Assembly: GCA_051010055.1 (NCBI GenBank)
Contig: JBPCVY010000044.1
Location: forward strand, 1-64,000
Source of the DNA: CAJQND01 sp051010055
GTDB taxonomy: Bacteria > Pseudomonadota > Alphaproteobacteria > Rhizobiales > CAJQND01
Length of the DNA: 64,000 bases
Reading direction: 5' to 3'
Position 1 is the first letter of the stretch. Each line of letters begins with the position of its first letter. The notes under the pieces are model-generated. The model searched no databases and was not told the origin of the DNA. It saw only the letters and a program-made list of their open reading frames with translations. The position numbers were made by a program, and so were the translations under genes. Shown here piece after piece: positions 56,621 to 64,000 of the stretch.

Positions 56621-57636
56621 TTCTTCTGGGCGCGCTCGTGCTTGTCATAAGCAGCAACAATGCGTGCAACCAATGGATGGCGCACTACGTCACGCTCCGT
56701 GAATGCTACAATCTCAACACCCTTTACACCTTCAAGAATGCCCGTGGCTTCTTTCAGTCCGGATTGAATGCCTCTGGGGAGATCGACCTGGCTTGGATCG
56801 CCGGTTATCGCCATGCGGGAATCCTCCCCCAAACGGGTGAGGAACATTTTCATCTGCTGCGGCGTTGTGTTCTGGGCCTCATCAAGAATGACGAAAGCAC
56901 GCGTGAGCGTGCGCCCGCGCATAAATGCCAGCGGAGCGATTTCAATTGTCTCGTCTGTGAGCCCGCGCTGAACCTGGTTGCCGGGCATGGTGTCGTAGAG
57001 CGCATCGTAAAGGGGCCTGAGGTAAGGGTCGACCTTTTCCTTCAAATCACCAGGCAAAAAGCCAAGCCGTTCGCCTGCCTCCACCGCCGGGCGGGACAAA
57101 ATTATTCTGTCCACTTCACCTGCCATAAGTGCTGCGGCGGCACACGCGACAGCCAGATACGTCTTGCCGGTGCCCGCCGGGCCAATGCCAAAGGTCATTT
57201 CGTTTGATTGCAAAGCACGAATGTAATCGCCTTGCAGGGGCGAACGCGGCAATATAGTTTTGCGGCGGGTTTTGATCTGAATGCCATCGGATGATGTTTT
57301 CGGTTTGGCACCCTTTCCCACACGTTTGGACGCAGGCGTGCGATTTTCCTCTGCAGAGTAAATCCGCACCGCGCCGTCTACATCGCCCGGGGTAATCTCA
57401 AAGCCGTCAACCAGCCGGTCATAAAGCTCTGCAAGAACAAGACGGGCGCTTTCCACTGCTTCCGGGTTGCCTTTCATTGAGACATGGTTACCGCGCGGCG
57501 TGAGCTGCAGGCCGAGCCGGTCTTCAATCAGGGCAAGATGCTGGTCATGTTCTCCAAAGAGATTTGACAGGAGACGATTGTCGTCAAATGTAATGACTTC
57601 GTCATGTTCTGCTGTTTCAGCTCGCAGTGTGCTCAA
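56617..57636 (-). CDS. phoH: PhoH family ATPase
   Basis: A 339-residue P-loop ATPase fused to an N-terminal KH-like region ([28 protein letters not shown]). Walker A is [11 protein letters not shown] and Walker B lies in [11 protein letters not shown]. Probably RNA-linked, acting with YbeY. Its start overlaps the miaB 3' end by 20 bases. Confidence 0.92.
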   Translation of the reverse strand: MSTLRAETAEHDEVITFDDNRLLSNLFGEHDQHLALIEDRLGLQLTPRGNHVSMKGNPEAVESARLVLAELYDRLVDGFEITPGDVDGAVRIYSAEENRTPASKRVGKGAKPKTSSDGIQIKTRRKTILPRSPLQGDYIRALQSNEMTFGIGPAGTGKTYLAVACAAAALMAGEVDRIILSRPAVEAGERLGFLPGDLKEKVDPYLRPLYDALYDTMPGNQVQRGLTDETIEIAPLAFMRGRTLTRAFVILDEAQNTTPQQMKMFLTRLGEDSRMAITGDPSQVDLPRGIQSGLKEATGILEGVKGVEIVAFTERDVVRHPLVARIVAAYDKHERAQKK

Positions 57637-59023
57637 TCGGGCGTGCTCCGCTGGTCGGTTCCGTTTTCACATCTATAATATGCGCTGAAAGGCTATTTGC
57701 GCCAATAGAATCGATTTGAGCGTTAACTATTTCACCAATTTGCGACATTTCCGCATCAAGGTGAACCGGTTGCAAATATGGAGAGCGGCCAACTAGCTGA
57801 CCATCAAAACGGCCCGGTTTTTCAAGCAAAATCTGCATATTCCGACCCAGGCAAGACTGATTGAACGCACTTTGCTGCTCGCGCAACAAGGCTTGCAGAC
57901 GCTGCAAGCGTTCCGATTTGACTTCTTCGGGCACCTGGTCTTCCAGTTCAGCGCCCGGCGTTCCAGGCCTTGGCGAGTACTTGAACGAAAACGCCTGGGC
58001 ATAGTTGACCGTGCGGATGAGGTTCATTGTGTCCTCAAAATCAGCGTCCGTTTCACCTGGAAAACCAACGATAAAATCGCCGGAAAGGGCGAGATCAGGC
58101 CGGGTTTTGCGGATGCGTTCGATCAAATCCACATAGCTTTGGCCCGTATGCTGGCGGTTCATCGCCTTCAAAATGCGGTTTGAACCTGTTTGCACGGGCA
58201 AATGGAGATAGGGCATCACCTTCGGGTTCTCACCATGGGCCGCGATTAACTCGTCATCCATATCGCGTGGATGGCTGGTGGTGTAACGCAAGCGCGCAAT
58301 GCCTTCGATCTCTGAAAGATGGTTAAGTAAGTGGCCAAGAGACCAAGTTTTCCCATCCGGCCCGTCACCATGATAGGCGTTGACGTTCTGGCCGAGCAAA
58401 GTAATTTCGCGAACTCCTGCATCCGCAAGGCGCCGCGCTTCTTCGGTAACCTGTGAAACCGGGCGCGAGAATTCAGCCCCGCGGGTATAGGGCACCACAC
58501 AGAAGGAGCAGAATTTATCGCACCCTTCCTGAACCGTCAGAAATGCGGTGACCCCGCGCGCTATGGTTTTTGCGCCCACAGGTGTTTTCAAATGATCGAA
58601 CTTGTCCTCAACAGGAAATTCCGTCTCCACCACACCGGGGCCCGACTTTTCAAATTGCTCAAGCAAGCTCGGCAGCTTGTGATAGGTTTGCGGGCCGAAC
58701 ACCAGGTCCACAACCGGCGCCCGCCGCACGATTTCTTCACCTTCAGCCTGGGCAACACAACCGGCCACGGCAATGATGGCCTCTTTACCCTGTTTTTGGC
58801 GTTCGAGCTTTTGCGGGCGCAGCCGGCCAAGTTCGGAATAGACCTTTTCTGCGGCTTTCTCCCGAATGTGGCAGGTGTTCAGAATAATGAAATCGGCATC
58901 GTCGGGTGCATCGGTTTGCTCATAACCAAGCGGTAAAAGAACGTCGGACATTTTCTCTGTGTCATAAACGTTCATCTGGCACCCGTAGGTTTTGATGAAC
59001 AGCTTTTTAGCGCCGGTTTGCAT
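57617..59023 (-). CDS. miaB: tRNA-2-methylthio-N6-dimethylallyladenosine synthase
   Basis: Radical SAM methylthiotransferase for position 37 of tRNAs, 468 residues. The N-terminal domain has the three cluster cysteines ([30 protein letters not shown]). The radical SAM loop is C-D-K-F-C-S-F-C, and a TRAM domain follows ([14 protein letters not shown]). First gene of miaB-phoH-ybeY-corC-lnt. It is 87 bases after plsC, so it may have its own promoter. Confidence 0.95.
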   Translation of the reverse strand: MQTGAKKLFIKTYGCQMNVYDTEKMSDVLLPLGYEQTDAPDDADFIILNTCHIREKAAEKVYSELGRLRPQKLERQKQGKEAIIAVAGCVAQAEGEEIVRRAPVVDLVFGPQTYHKLPSLLEQFEKSGPGVVETEFPVEDKFDHLKTPVGAKTIARGVTAFLTVQEGCDKFCSFCVVPYTRGAEFSRPVSQVTEEARRLADAGVREITLLGQNVNAYHGDGPDGKTWSLGHLLNHLSEIEGIARLRYTTSHPRDMDDELIAAHGENPKVMPYLHLPVQTGSNRILKAMNRQHTGQSYVDLIERIRKTRPDLALSGDFIVGFPGETDADFEDTMNLIRTVNYAQAFSFKYSPRPGTPGAELEDQVPEEVKSERLQRLQALLREQQSAFNQSCLGRNMQILLEKPGRFDGQLVGRSPYLQPVHLDAEMSQIGEIVNAQIDSIGANSLSAHIIDVKTEPTSGARPIEHTAS

Positions 59024-59110
59024 CGGTGTTGACTACCTGAATTGTAGCACGAATGCGTGCTTTCCATAAAATTGTTGCGCTTCTCTATACCCTTAACGGG
59101 GTTTTGCCTA

Positions 59111-59887
59111 TCATTTCTTGGCAGGGCGGCGGTAAAGTGATGTCATCAGGCCATCGCGCACAACTTCCTCACAATGACCGCTAAGCTCTTTCCGGTTTTT
59201 AAAGTCGCTCGGCGATACCACCTGATGAAACCGGAGTTCGGTTTCAAACAAACCCTGCTTCAACAGCGCCCAAAGGTGGGGAAGAAGATCCATATCCCCA
59301 TACCAAGCAAGATAGGGCCGACGGCGACGACCCATGGGCAGTCCGCCAAGTCCGGTATAGGCAATGGTTAGAGGTTGCACCGGCACATCGGTTCCTTCAA
59401 CCGCTGAAAGAAGAGCGCTTTTGAACGGCAAAACCCGGTTGCCGTTCGAACTTGTGCCTTCTGCAAACAGCACCAGTATTTCCCCATCTTCCAGGCGCGC
59501 CCTCATTTCTTCTTTGAAATGATTGGTGTTTCCCGGCTTTTCCCGCTCCACGAACAAAGACCGCTTGAGCCGCGCAAGCATGCCAAAAACCGGCCATGAG
59601 GACACATCGCTTTTGGCAATGAATGCGCAAGGGATAACTCCGGAGATGAGTATGATGTCGGTCCAGGACACATGGTTTGCCGCAATCAGACAGGGGCCGT
59701 CTTCCACCGGTTCACCTATGACCGTAACCGTTGCACCCAGAAGATATGAGATGAAACGGAACACGGGCATGGAAAAGTTTTCCGCTTTAACCGGCGAGAA
59801 AATCCTTATCCCAAGATAGATAGGGATCGTCACCGCAAAGAGCAGTGCGATTGCGGCGAGCCTTAAGCTTGCGCTAAGTGTCGCCAT
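59111..59887 (-). CDS. plsC: 1-acyl-sn-glycerol-3-phosphate acyltransferase
   Basis: Lysophosphatidic acid acyltransferase, 258 residues. The catalytic NHVSWTD (N-H-x4-D) and the substrate block FAEGTSSNG are visible, with one or two membrane helices near the N-terminus (IALLFAVTIPIYLGI). Phosphatidic acid synthesis in the inner membrane. It overlaps the upstream mur-like gene by 14 bases. Confidence 0.88.
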   Translation of the reverse strand: MATLSASLRLAAIALLFAVTIPIYLGIRIFSPVKAENFSMPVFRFISYLLGATVTVIGEPVEDGPCLIAANHVSWTDIILISGVIPCAFIAKSDVSSWPVFGMLARLKRSLFVEREKPGNTNHFKEEMRARLEDGEILVLFAEGTSSNGNRVLPFKSALLSAVEGTDVPVQPLTIAYTGLGGLPMGRRRRPYLAWYGDMDLLPHLWALLKQGLFETELRFHQVVSPSDFKNRKELSGHCEEVVRDGLMTSLYRRPAKK

Positions 59888-60302
59888 TCTCTGATTTCAG
59901 CCGGGTGCCGTACAGCTCTAGCCGGTGGTCAACCAGCTTGTAGCCAAGTTCGCGGGCGACCAGTTCCTGAATTTTTTCGATATCCTCGTTCCGGAATTCA
60001 ATGACCTCGCCCGACTGCAAATCAATCAAATGATCATGATGCTCTTCAGGTACAGGCTCATAACGCGCCCGCCCGTCGCCAAATTCGTGACGCTCAAGAA
60101 TACCGGCATCATCGAACAACCGCACGGTGCGATAAACCGTGGCGATTGAAATATTGGGGTCAATCGCGGATGCGCGGCGGTAGACCTCTTCCACGTCAGG
60201 GTGATCATCAGCGCTCGACAGCACACGGGCAATTACCCGGCGCTGATCGGTCATGCGCATGCCTTTTTTGACGCAGATTTCTTCTAAAGTCGTTTCGCTC
60301 AT
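59874..60302 (-). CDS. mur: Fur-family regulator, Mur type
   Basis: A 142-residue Fur-family repressor with HTH block CVKKGMRMTDQRRVIARVL and dimerisation/metal-binding HHDHLIDLQSGEVIEF. In Hyphomicrobiales this orthologue, located by plsC and miaB, is the manganese-responsive Mur rather than an iron Fur; Irr at 37119 takes the iron role. That division is family knowledge, not something the sequence proves. Divergent from hslV across 166 bases, where no convincing operator was seen. Confidence 0.88.
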   Translation of the reverse strand: MSETTLEEICVKKGMRMTDQRRVIARVLSSADDHPDVEEVYRRASAIDPNISIATVYRTVRLFDDAGILERHEFGDGRARYEPVPEEHHDHLIDLQSGEVIEFRNEDIEKIQELVARELGYKLVDHRLELYGTRLKSENGDT

Positions 60303-60468
60303 AAACTTTCCAACTCACCGCTTCAGCGCAATGTATATGTCCTGCAGGGAATTCGCGCAACGGACGGCGATGGGGGTGCGGATAAGTTTGTGGTTGCATT
60401 GAAAGCCGGCATGACTACATGTTTTTGCAAATGTTCTGTAAATTCCAGCAAGTGAGGAAAACGGGCCC

Positions 60469-61035
60469 GTGAGCACGGATCAGACACATAACCAAGGCAT
60501 CTGGCACGGCACAACCATTGTTACCGTTCGCAAAAAGGGCAAGGTGGTTATCGCCGGTGACGGTCAGGTGAGCCTTGGCAACACTGTAATAAAAGCAAAT
60601 GCGCGCAAAGTTCGCCCGCTTGGAAAAGGAAATGTGATTGCCGGGTTTGCCGGCGCAACGGCGGATGCCTTTACGCTGTTCGAGCGTCTTGAAGGCAAAC
60701 TTGAGCAATACCCGGAACAACTGACCCGGGCTTGCGTGGAACTCGCAAAAGACTGGCGCATGGACCGTTACTTGCGCCGGCTTGAGGCGATGATGATTGT
60801 TGCTGACAAATCAGTTTCCCTGGTGCTCACCGGTACGGGTGATGTGCTTGAACCGGAAAACGGCCTTACCGCCATCGGCTCTGGCGGCAACTACGCCTAT
60901 GCAGCAGCAAAGGCCCTGATCGACAGCAAACTTGGCGCTGAGGAGATTGCCCGGCGGTCAATGGAAATCGCAGCAGATATTTGTGTCTTCACCAATGAAA
61001 ATCTGGTGGTTGAAACCCTTGATGCGGACAAATGA
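60469..61035 (+). CDS. hslV: ATP-dependent protease subunit HslV
   Basis: Peptidase of the HslUV protease, 188 residues. The N-terminal propeptide ends before T15/T16 (HGTTIVTV), the threonine nucleophile, and [21 protein letters not shown] is conserved. The start is a GTG at 60469 with GAGG upstream. It is separated from hslU by a membrane-protein gene, where relatives often carry a GNAT acetyltransferase. Confidence 0.95.
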   Translation: MSTDQTHNQGIWHGTTIVTVRKKGKVVIAGDGQVSLGNTVIKANARKVRPLGKGNVIAGFAGATADAFTLFERLEGKLEQYPEQLTRACVELAKDWRMDRYLRRLEAMMIVADKSVSLVLTGTGDVLEPENGLTAIGSGGNYAYAAAKALIDSKLGAEEIARRSMEIAADICVFTNENLVVETLDADK

Positions 61036-61078
61036 TCATTTATCCCGGTCCTGAAACTCCGCGAACGGATATTCATTC

Positions 61079-62068
61079 ATGAAGTTTACCAAAGACGATT
61101 TTGTTGCCGCTGTTGATGCGGGCATTATAGATGCCCGGCAGGCGGATGCGCTGGAGCAGTTCCACAAAGAACGGCTACAAGCTCCCCGGGCGCGAAATGA
61201 GCACTTTCGTCTGGCCAATAATTTCGGTGAAATCTTTATCTGCATTGGCCAGATAATGGTGCTCACCGTTCTGGCGGACAGTTCCCTGGTTTGGGTTATC
61301 GCGGGCGCGTGCCTTTTTTGGGCCATGGGTGAGTATTTCTCATTCCATAAGCCAAGGCTGGCGCCGGCAATTGTCGCCTCTGTTGGCTTCGCATACCTGG
61401 CCGCCAATGCTGCAAGTGCGTTCATTTTCCCGGAAAACGCATTTACGGTTTTCGACTTCAAAGTAGAGCTGATCGGAATTGCGGCACTTGCATCGCTGGC
61501 GGCATTTTTGCGATTTCGCATTCCGTTCCTGCTGCTGCCAATTGCTGCGGCTTTAACATTGCTCAGCATTATGGTGGCAAGAGACGTCTTTCCCGGCCTT
61601 CCTTACCTGACCATCTTTGCTGTTTGTGGCCTGCTCATTCTGGGCTTGGCCATTTGGCTTGATGCCCAGGACCCGTTGCGTCAAAGCCGGGTGAATTCCT
61701 ATGCGTTCTGGCTTTTCATTATCGGCTCACCTTTGACAATCCACCCGCTGTTTTTCAGCATTTTGAAAAGCCAAGATCTATCGAACATCGCGCTGGTTAT
61801 CTTCCTTTGTGCTGTCGCTGCCTCAACCCTTGGGCTGATTTTGGACCGGCGCTCACTGGTTGCCTCCTCGCTCATATATTTCACTGTTTCCATCGGCTAC
61901 ATGAACTCCCAAGCCAGCGGCAGCATTTCCGGCGCTGTGGTGCCAACCACATTGATTGTCGGAACCGGGGTGATTTTGCTTGGCGTTTTCTGGTATCCGT
62001 TGCGAACACAGCTGATGCGGCTTTTGCCCGAACACCCTCTGCTTGAAAAACTTCCTCCGAACACGTGA
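61079..62068 (+). CDS. multi-span membrane protein between hslV and hslU (DUF2157-like)
   Basis: A 329-residue protein with a soluble N-terminal stretch of about 45 residues (DFVAAVDAGIIDARQADALEQF) and about nine to ten hydrophobic helices. The N-terminal feature recalls DUF2157 proteins, in which a short helical domain precedes the membrane part. No transport motif, active site or signal sequence is visible. It lies 43 bases after hslV and 6 bases before hslU, so it is co-transcribed with the HslUV protease. Function unknown. Confidence 0.78.
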   Translation: MKFTKDDFVAAVDAGIIDARQADALEQFHKERLQAPRARNEHFRLANNFGEIFICIGQIMVLTVLADSSLVWVIAGACLFWAMGEYFSFHKPRLAPAIVASVGFAYLAANAASAFIFPENAFTVFDFKVELIGIAALASLAAFLRFRIPFLLLPIAAALTLLSIMVARDVFPGLPYLTIFAVCGLLILGLAIWLDAQDPLRQSRVNSYAFWLFIIGSPLTIHPLFFSILKSQDLSNIALVIFLCAVAASTLGLILDRRSLVASSLIYFTVSIGYMNSQASGSISGAVVPTTLIVGTGVILLGVFWYPLRTQLMRLLPEHPLLEKLPPNT

Positions 62069-62074
62069 GCTCAC

Positions 62075-63382
62075 ATGACAGATTTTTCTCCCCGTGAAAT
62101 CGTATCCGAACTGGACCGGCACATTATCGGTCAAAATGATGCAAAGCGTGCAGTTGCCATCGCGTTGCGCAACCGCTGGCGGCGCAAGCAGCTTGACGAT
62201 GTCATGCGCGAAGAAGTGCTCCCCAAAAATATCTTGATGATCGGGCCCACGGGTGTTGGCAAAACAGAAATCTCACGCCGCCTTGCCAAACTTGCCAATG
62301 CGCCGTTCATCAAGGTTGAAGCCACCAAGTTTACCGAAGTCGGATATGTGGGCCGCGATGTTGAGCAGATTGTCCGCGATCTTACGGAAGCAGGCATCTC
62401 TATTGTCCGCGATGCCAAGCGCAAGGAAGTTTCCGCCGCCGCCCACATAAATGCCGAAGAACGAGTGTTGAACGCCCTTGTTGGTGAAAAGGCAAGCGAT
62501 GGCACCCGTCAAAGCTTCCGCAAAAAGCTGCGTGAGGGCGATCTGGACGACAAGGAAATCGAGGTTGAAGTTGCCGACACGGGTGCGGGTCTGGGCGGGT
62601 TTGAAATTCCGGGCATGCCCGGCGCATCGGTTGGCATGATCAATATCAACGAAATGTTCGGCAAGGCCATGGGCGGGCGCACAAAAACGCGCCGCCTCAC
62701 GGTGCGGGAATCTTACGATATTCTGATTGCCGAAGAATCCGACAAGCTACTTGATGATGAACAGATCATCCTGGAAGCAGTTGATGCAGTTGAGAATAAC
62801 GGCATCGTTTTCCTCGATGAGATCGACAAGATATGCGTGCGCACCGAACGGACCGGCGGAGATGTGAGCCGCGAAGGCGTGCAGCGCGATTTGCTTCCCC
62901 TGATCGAGGGAACTGTTGTCTCCACCAAGCATGGGCCGGTGAAAACAGATCATATCCTGTTCATTGCATCAGGCGCATTTCATCAGTCAAAGCCATCAGA
63001 CCTTTTGCCTGAATTGCAGGGCAGGTTGCCCATCCGCGTTGAACTGCGGGCGCTTACCCAGGAAGATTTCCGCCGCATTCTGACCGAACCGGAAGCAAGT
63101 CTGATCAAACAATATTGCGCGCTGATGGGCACCGAGGAAGTGGCGCTGGATTTCACAGAAGATGGCATTGAAGCGCTTGCCAGCATCGCGGCTGAGATAA
63201 ACTCTACTGTCGAGAATATCGGCGCCCGCCGGCTACATACGGTTATGGAGCGCGTTCTCGACGAGATTTCCTTTGCTGCCACCGACCAGGGCGGGGAAAC
63301 GGTGACTATAGATGCAGCCTATGTCGATAAGCACATTGGCGATCTGGCGAAGAACACCGACCTTTCCAAGTTCATTCTTTAG
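62075..63382 (+). CDS. hslU: ATP-dependent protease ATPase subunit HslU
   Basis: AAA+ unfoldase of HslUV, 435 residues. Walker A is [15 protein letters not shown], the pore loop is in the [15 protein letters not shown] region, the I-domain lies between about residues 110 and 230, and Walker B is [10 protein letters not shown]. The C-terminus ends in DLSKFIL, the tail that docks into HslV. Its end overlaps the convergent XRE gene by 11 bases. Confidence 0.96.
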   Translation: MTDFSPREIVSELDRHIIGQNDAKRAVAIALRNRWRRKQLDDVMREEVLPKNILMIGPTGVGKTEISRRLAKLANAPFIKVEATKFTEVGYVGRDVEQIVRDLTEAGISIVRDAKRKEVSAAAHINAEERVLNALVGEKASDGTRQSFRKKLREGDLDDKEIEVEVADTGAGLGGFEIPGMPGASVGMININEMFGKAMGGRTKTRRLTVRESYDILIAEESDKLLDDEQIILEAVDAVENNGIVFLDEIDKICVRTERTGGDVSREGVQRDLLPLIEGTVVSTKHGPVKTDHILFIASGAFHQSKPSDLLPELQGRLPIRVELRALTQEDFRRILTEPEASLIKQYCALMGTEEVALDFTEDGIEALASIAAEINSTVENIGARRLHTVMERVLDEISFAATDQGGETVTIDAAYVDKHIGDLAKNTDLSKFIL

Positions 63383-63728
63383 AAGGCAGGTTTTCCATCA
63401 GGGTTTCGATTTCTTTTTCGGAGAGATCGCCGATTGACTGCGCAAGCTTGTTTGCAAACTCTGTCGCCTTTGCATCAAGCCCAGATGTGTCGATGACAAT
63501 GCGCGGATGAGATAGTTGCGCCAGCCGCTGTATCTCTTCCGCCTCATCCCAAATCACGTTGAAAAACGTAATTATCCGCTGCACCAGGTACCAGCTCGGC
63601 CGCCCGCGGTTGCCGTTTTCCAGAGCAGACAGATAAGCATTGGACACGCCGATCGCCGCTGCCATTTCCTTTTGGGTGACGCCGTTCTTTTTGCGAAGCG
63701 CGCGCATTTTTTCACCAAATGGCGTCAT
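63372..63728 (-). CDS. small XRE-family HTH regulator
   Basis: A 118-residue regulator with an N-terminal HTH ([32 protein letters not shown], in parts) and a C-terminal helical part ([19 protein letters not shown]). It overlaps the Smr-domain gene by 4 bases, so the two are co-transcribed, and overlaps the convergent hslU stop by 11 bases. Target genes unknown. Confidence 0.85.
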   Translation of the reverse strand: MTPFGEKMRALRKKNGVTQKEMAAAIGVSNAYLSALENGNRGRPSWYLVQRIITFFNVIWDEAEEIQRLAQLSHPRIVIDTSGLDAKATEFANKLAQSIGDLSEKEIETLMENLPSKE

Positions 63729-64000
63729 GGCGCACGCACCCTTCTAAGGCGGATGTAAAACGCACCGCCACCGCCATGGCGCGGATGGGCCGGCTGAAAT
63801 CCTGCCACCAATACCCTGAACTCAGGCTCCTCTAGCCATTGGGGCACAAGCCTGCGCAACCGTCCCATGCGCTCAGGCGCATCAAAATGGCCAGCACCAT
63901 GGAGCGTGTGCCGGGCAAATGGTGAGCATCCCTTCCCGGTAATCACCAGCACAGTGCGTTTTTCCGCAGCTCTGGCTGCGGTGAGAAATCCCTTGAGCTT
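63725..64000 (-). CDS. Smr/MutS-family domain protein, 5' partial
   Basis: The C-terminal part of an Smr-domain protein; the frame is open to the right edge, so the start is outside. Visible is the Smr core LVITGKG, then a short arginine-rich loop (PERMGRLRRLVPQWL) and the end GGAFYIRLRR, as in alphaproteobacterial Smr proteins. The HGxT part lies beyond the edge. Such domains are nucleases acting on DNA or colliding ribosomes. The gene overlaps the small XRE regulator downstream. Confidence 0.83.
   Translation of the reverse strand, partial: KLKGFLTAARAAEKRTVLVITGKGCSPFARHTLHGAGHFDAPERMGRLRRLVPQWLEEPEFRVLVAGFQPAHPRHGGGGAFYIRLRRVRAP

Noticed and set aside
1..64000. tRNA, rRNA, CRISPR or insertion sequences
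   Set aside because: Spacers are short, and I saw no cloverleaf, repeat-spacer pattern or transposase-like reading frame on either strand.

Overview
The window is chromosomal DNA of an alphaproteobacterium, almost certainly of the order Hyphomicrobiales (Rhizobiales). This rests on gene content and order: irr next to fabA-fabB-fabI, a Mur-type Fur regulator beside plsC and miaB, an ActS/ActR (RegB/RegA) redox pair, hisB-DUF2628-hisH-hisA-hisF-hisE-coaA, miaB-phoH-ybeY-corC-lnt-HTH-metK-trmB, and rimP-nusA-ylxR-infB-rbfA-truB-rpsO-pnp. GC is moderately high and even by eye. I see no insertion sequence, integrase, CRISPR array, tRNA or rRNA. No gene-free stretch reaches 300 bases; the largest are about 260 (36260-36521) and 234 (10294-10527).

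Region 1 (1-12766) is the only clearly accessory part: a catabolic cluster. Eight forward genes each overlap the next by exactly 4 bases: a hydroxyacyl-CoA dehydrogenase-like protein (cut by the left edge), an aconitase/LeuC-type large subunit and its LeuD-type small subunit, an isocitrate lyase/PEP mutase-family lyase, the two hydantoinase/oxoprolinase subunits, an isochorismatase-like hydrolase without its nucleophilic cysteine, and a fumarate-reductase-like flavoprotein. A convergent enolase-superfamily enzyme, an MFS permease and a homocysteine S-methyltransferase relative with an altered zinc site follow. I cannot assign the substrate. ATP-dependent ring opening, desaturation, hydration/isomerisation and C-C cleavage is a consistent reading.

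Region 2 (12919-24099) mixes core and accessory genes: penicillin-binding protein 1A, a YgjP-type metalloprotease, intracellular PHB depolymerase, an ABC-2 exporter, the ActS/ActR sensor pair, an MmcB-like repair protein, a Bcr/CflA efflux pump, and tsaB-rimI. Region 3 (24139-28837) is the histidine operon plus pantothenate kinase. Region 4 (28844-37529) holds housekeeping and small conserved genes: a PfkB kinase, endonuclease III, an AraC-methyltransferase fusion, gpmA, dapB, a 2-hydroxyacid dehydrogenase and an SH3 protein. It ends with irr, divergent from the unsaturated fatty acid genes fabA-fabB-fabI (37780-40458).

Region 5 (41059-57636, continuing to 60302) is a long minus-strand series for transcription, translation and RNA processing, with lipoprotein acylation, SAM synthesis and two Fur-type or HTH regulators. 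Its most informative non-coding signals are a promoter followed by an intrinsic-terminator-like hairpin in the rimP-nusA-infB leader, and paired stem-loops between rpsO and pnp. Region 6 (60469-64000) is hslV, a multi-span membrane protein, hslU, a small HTH regulator and an Smr-domain protein cut by the right edge.
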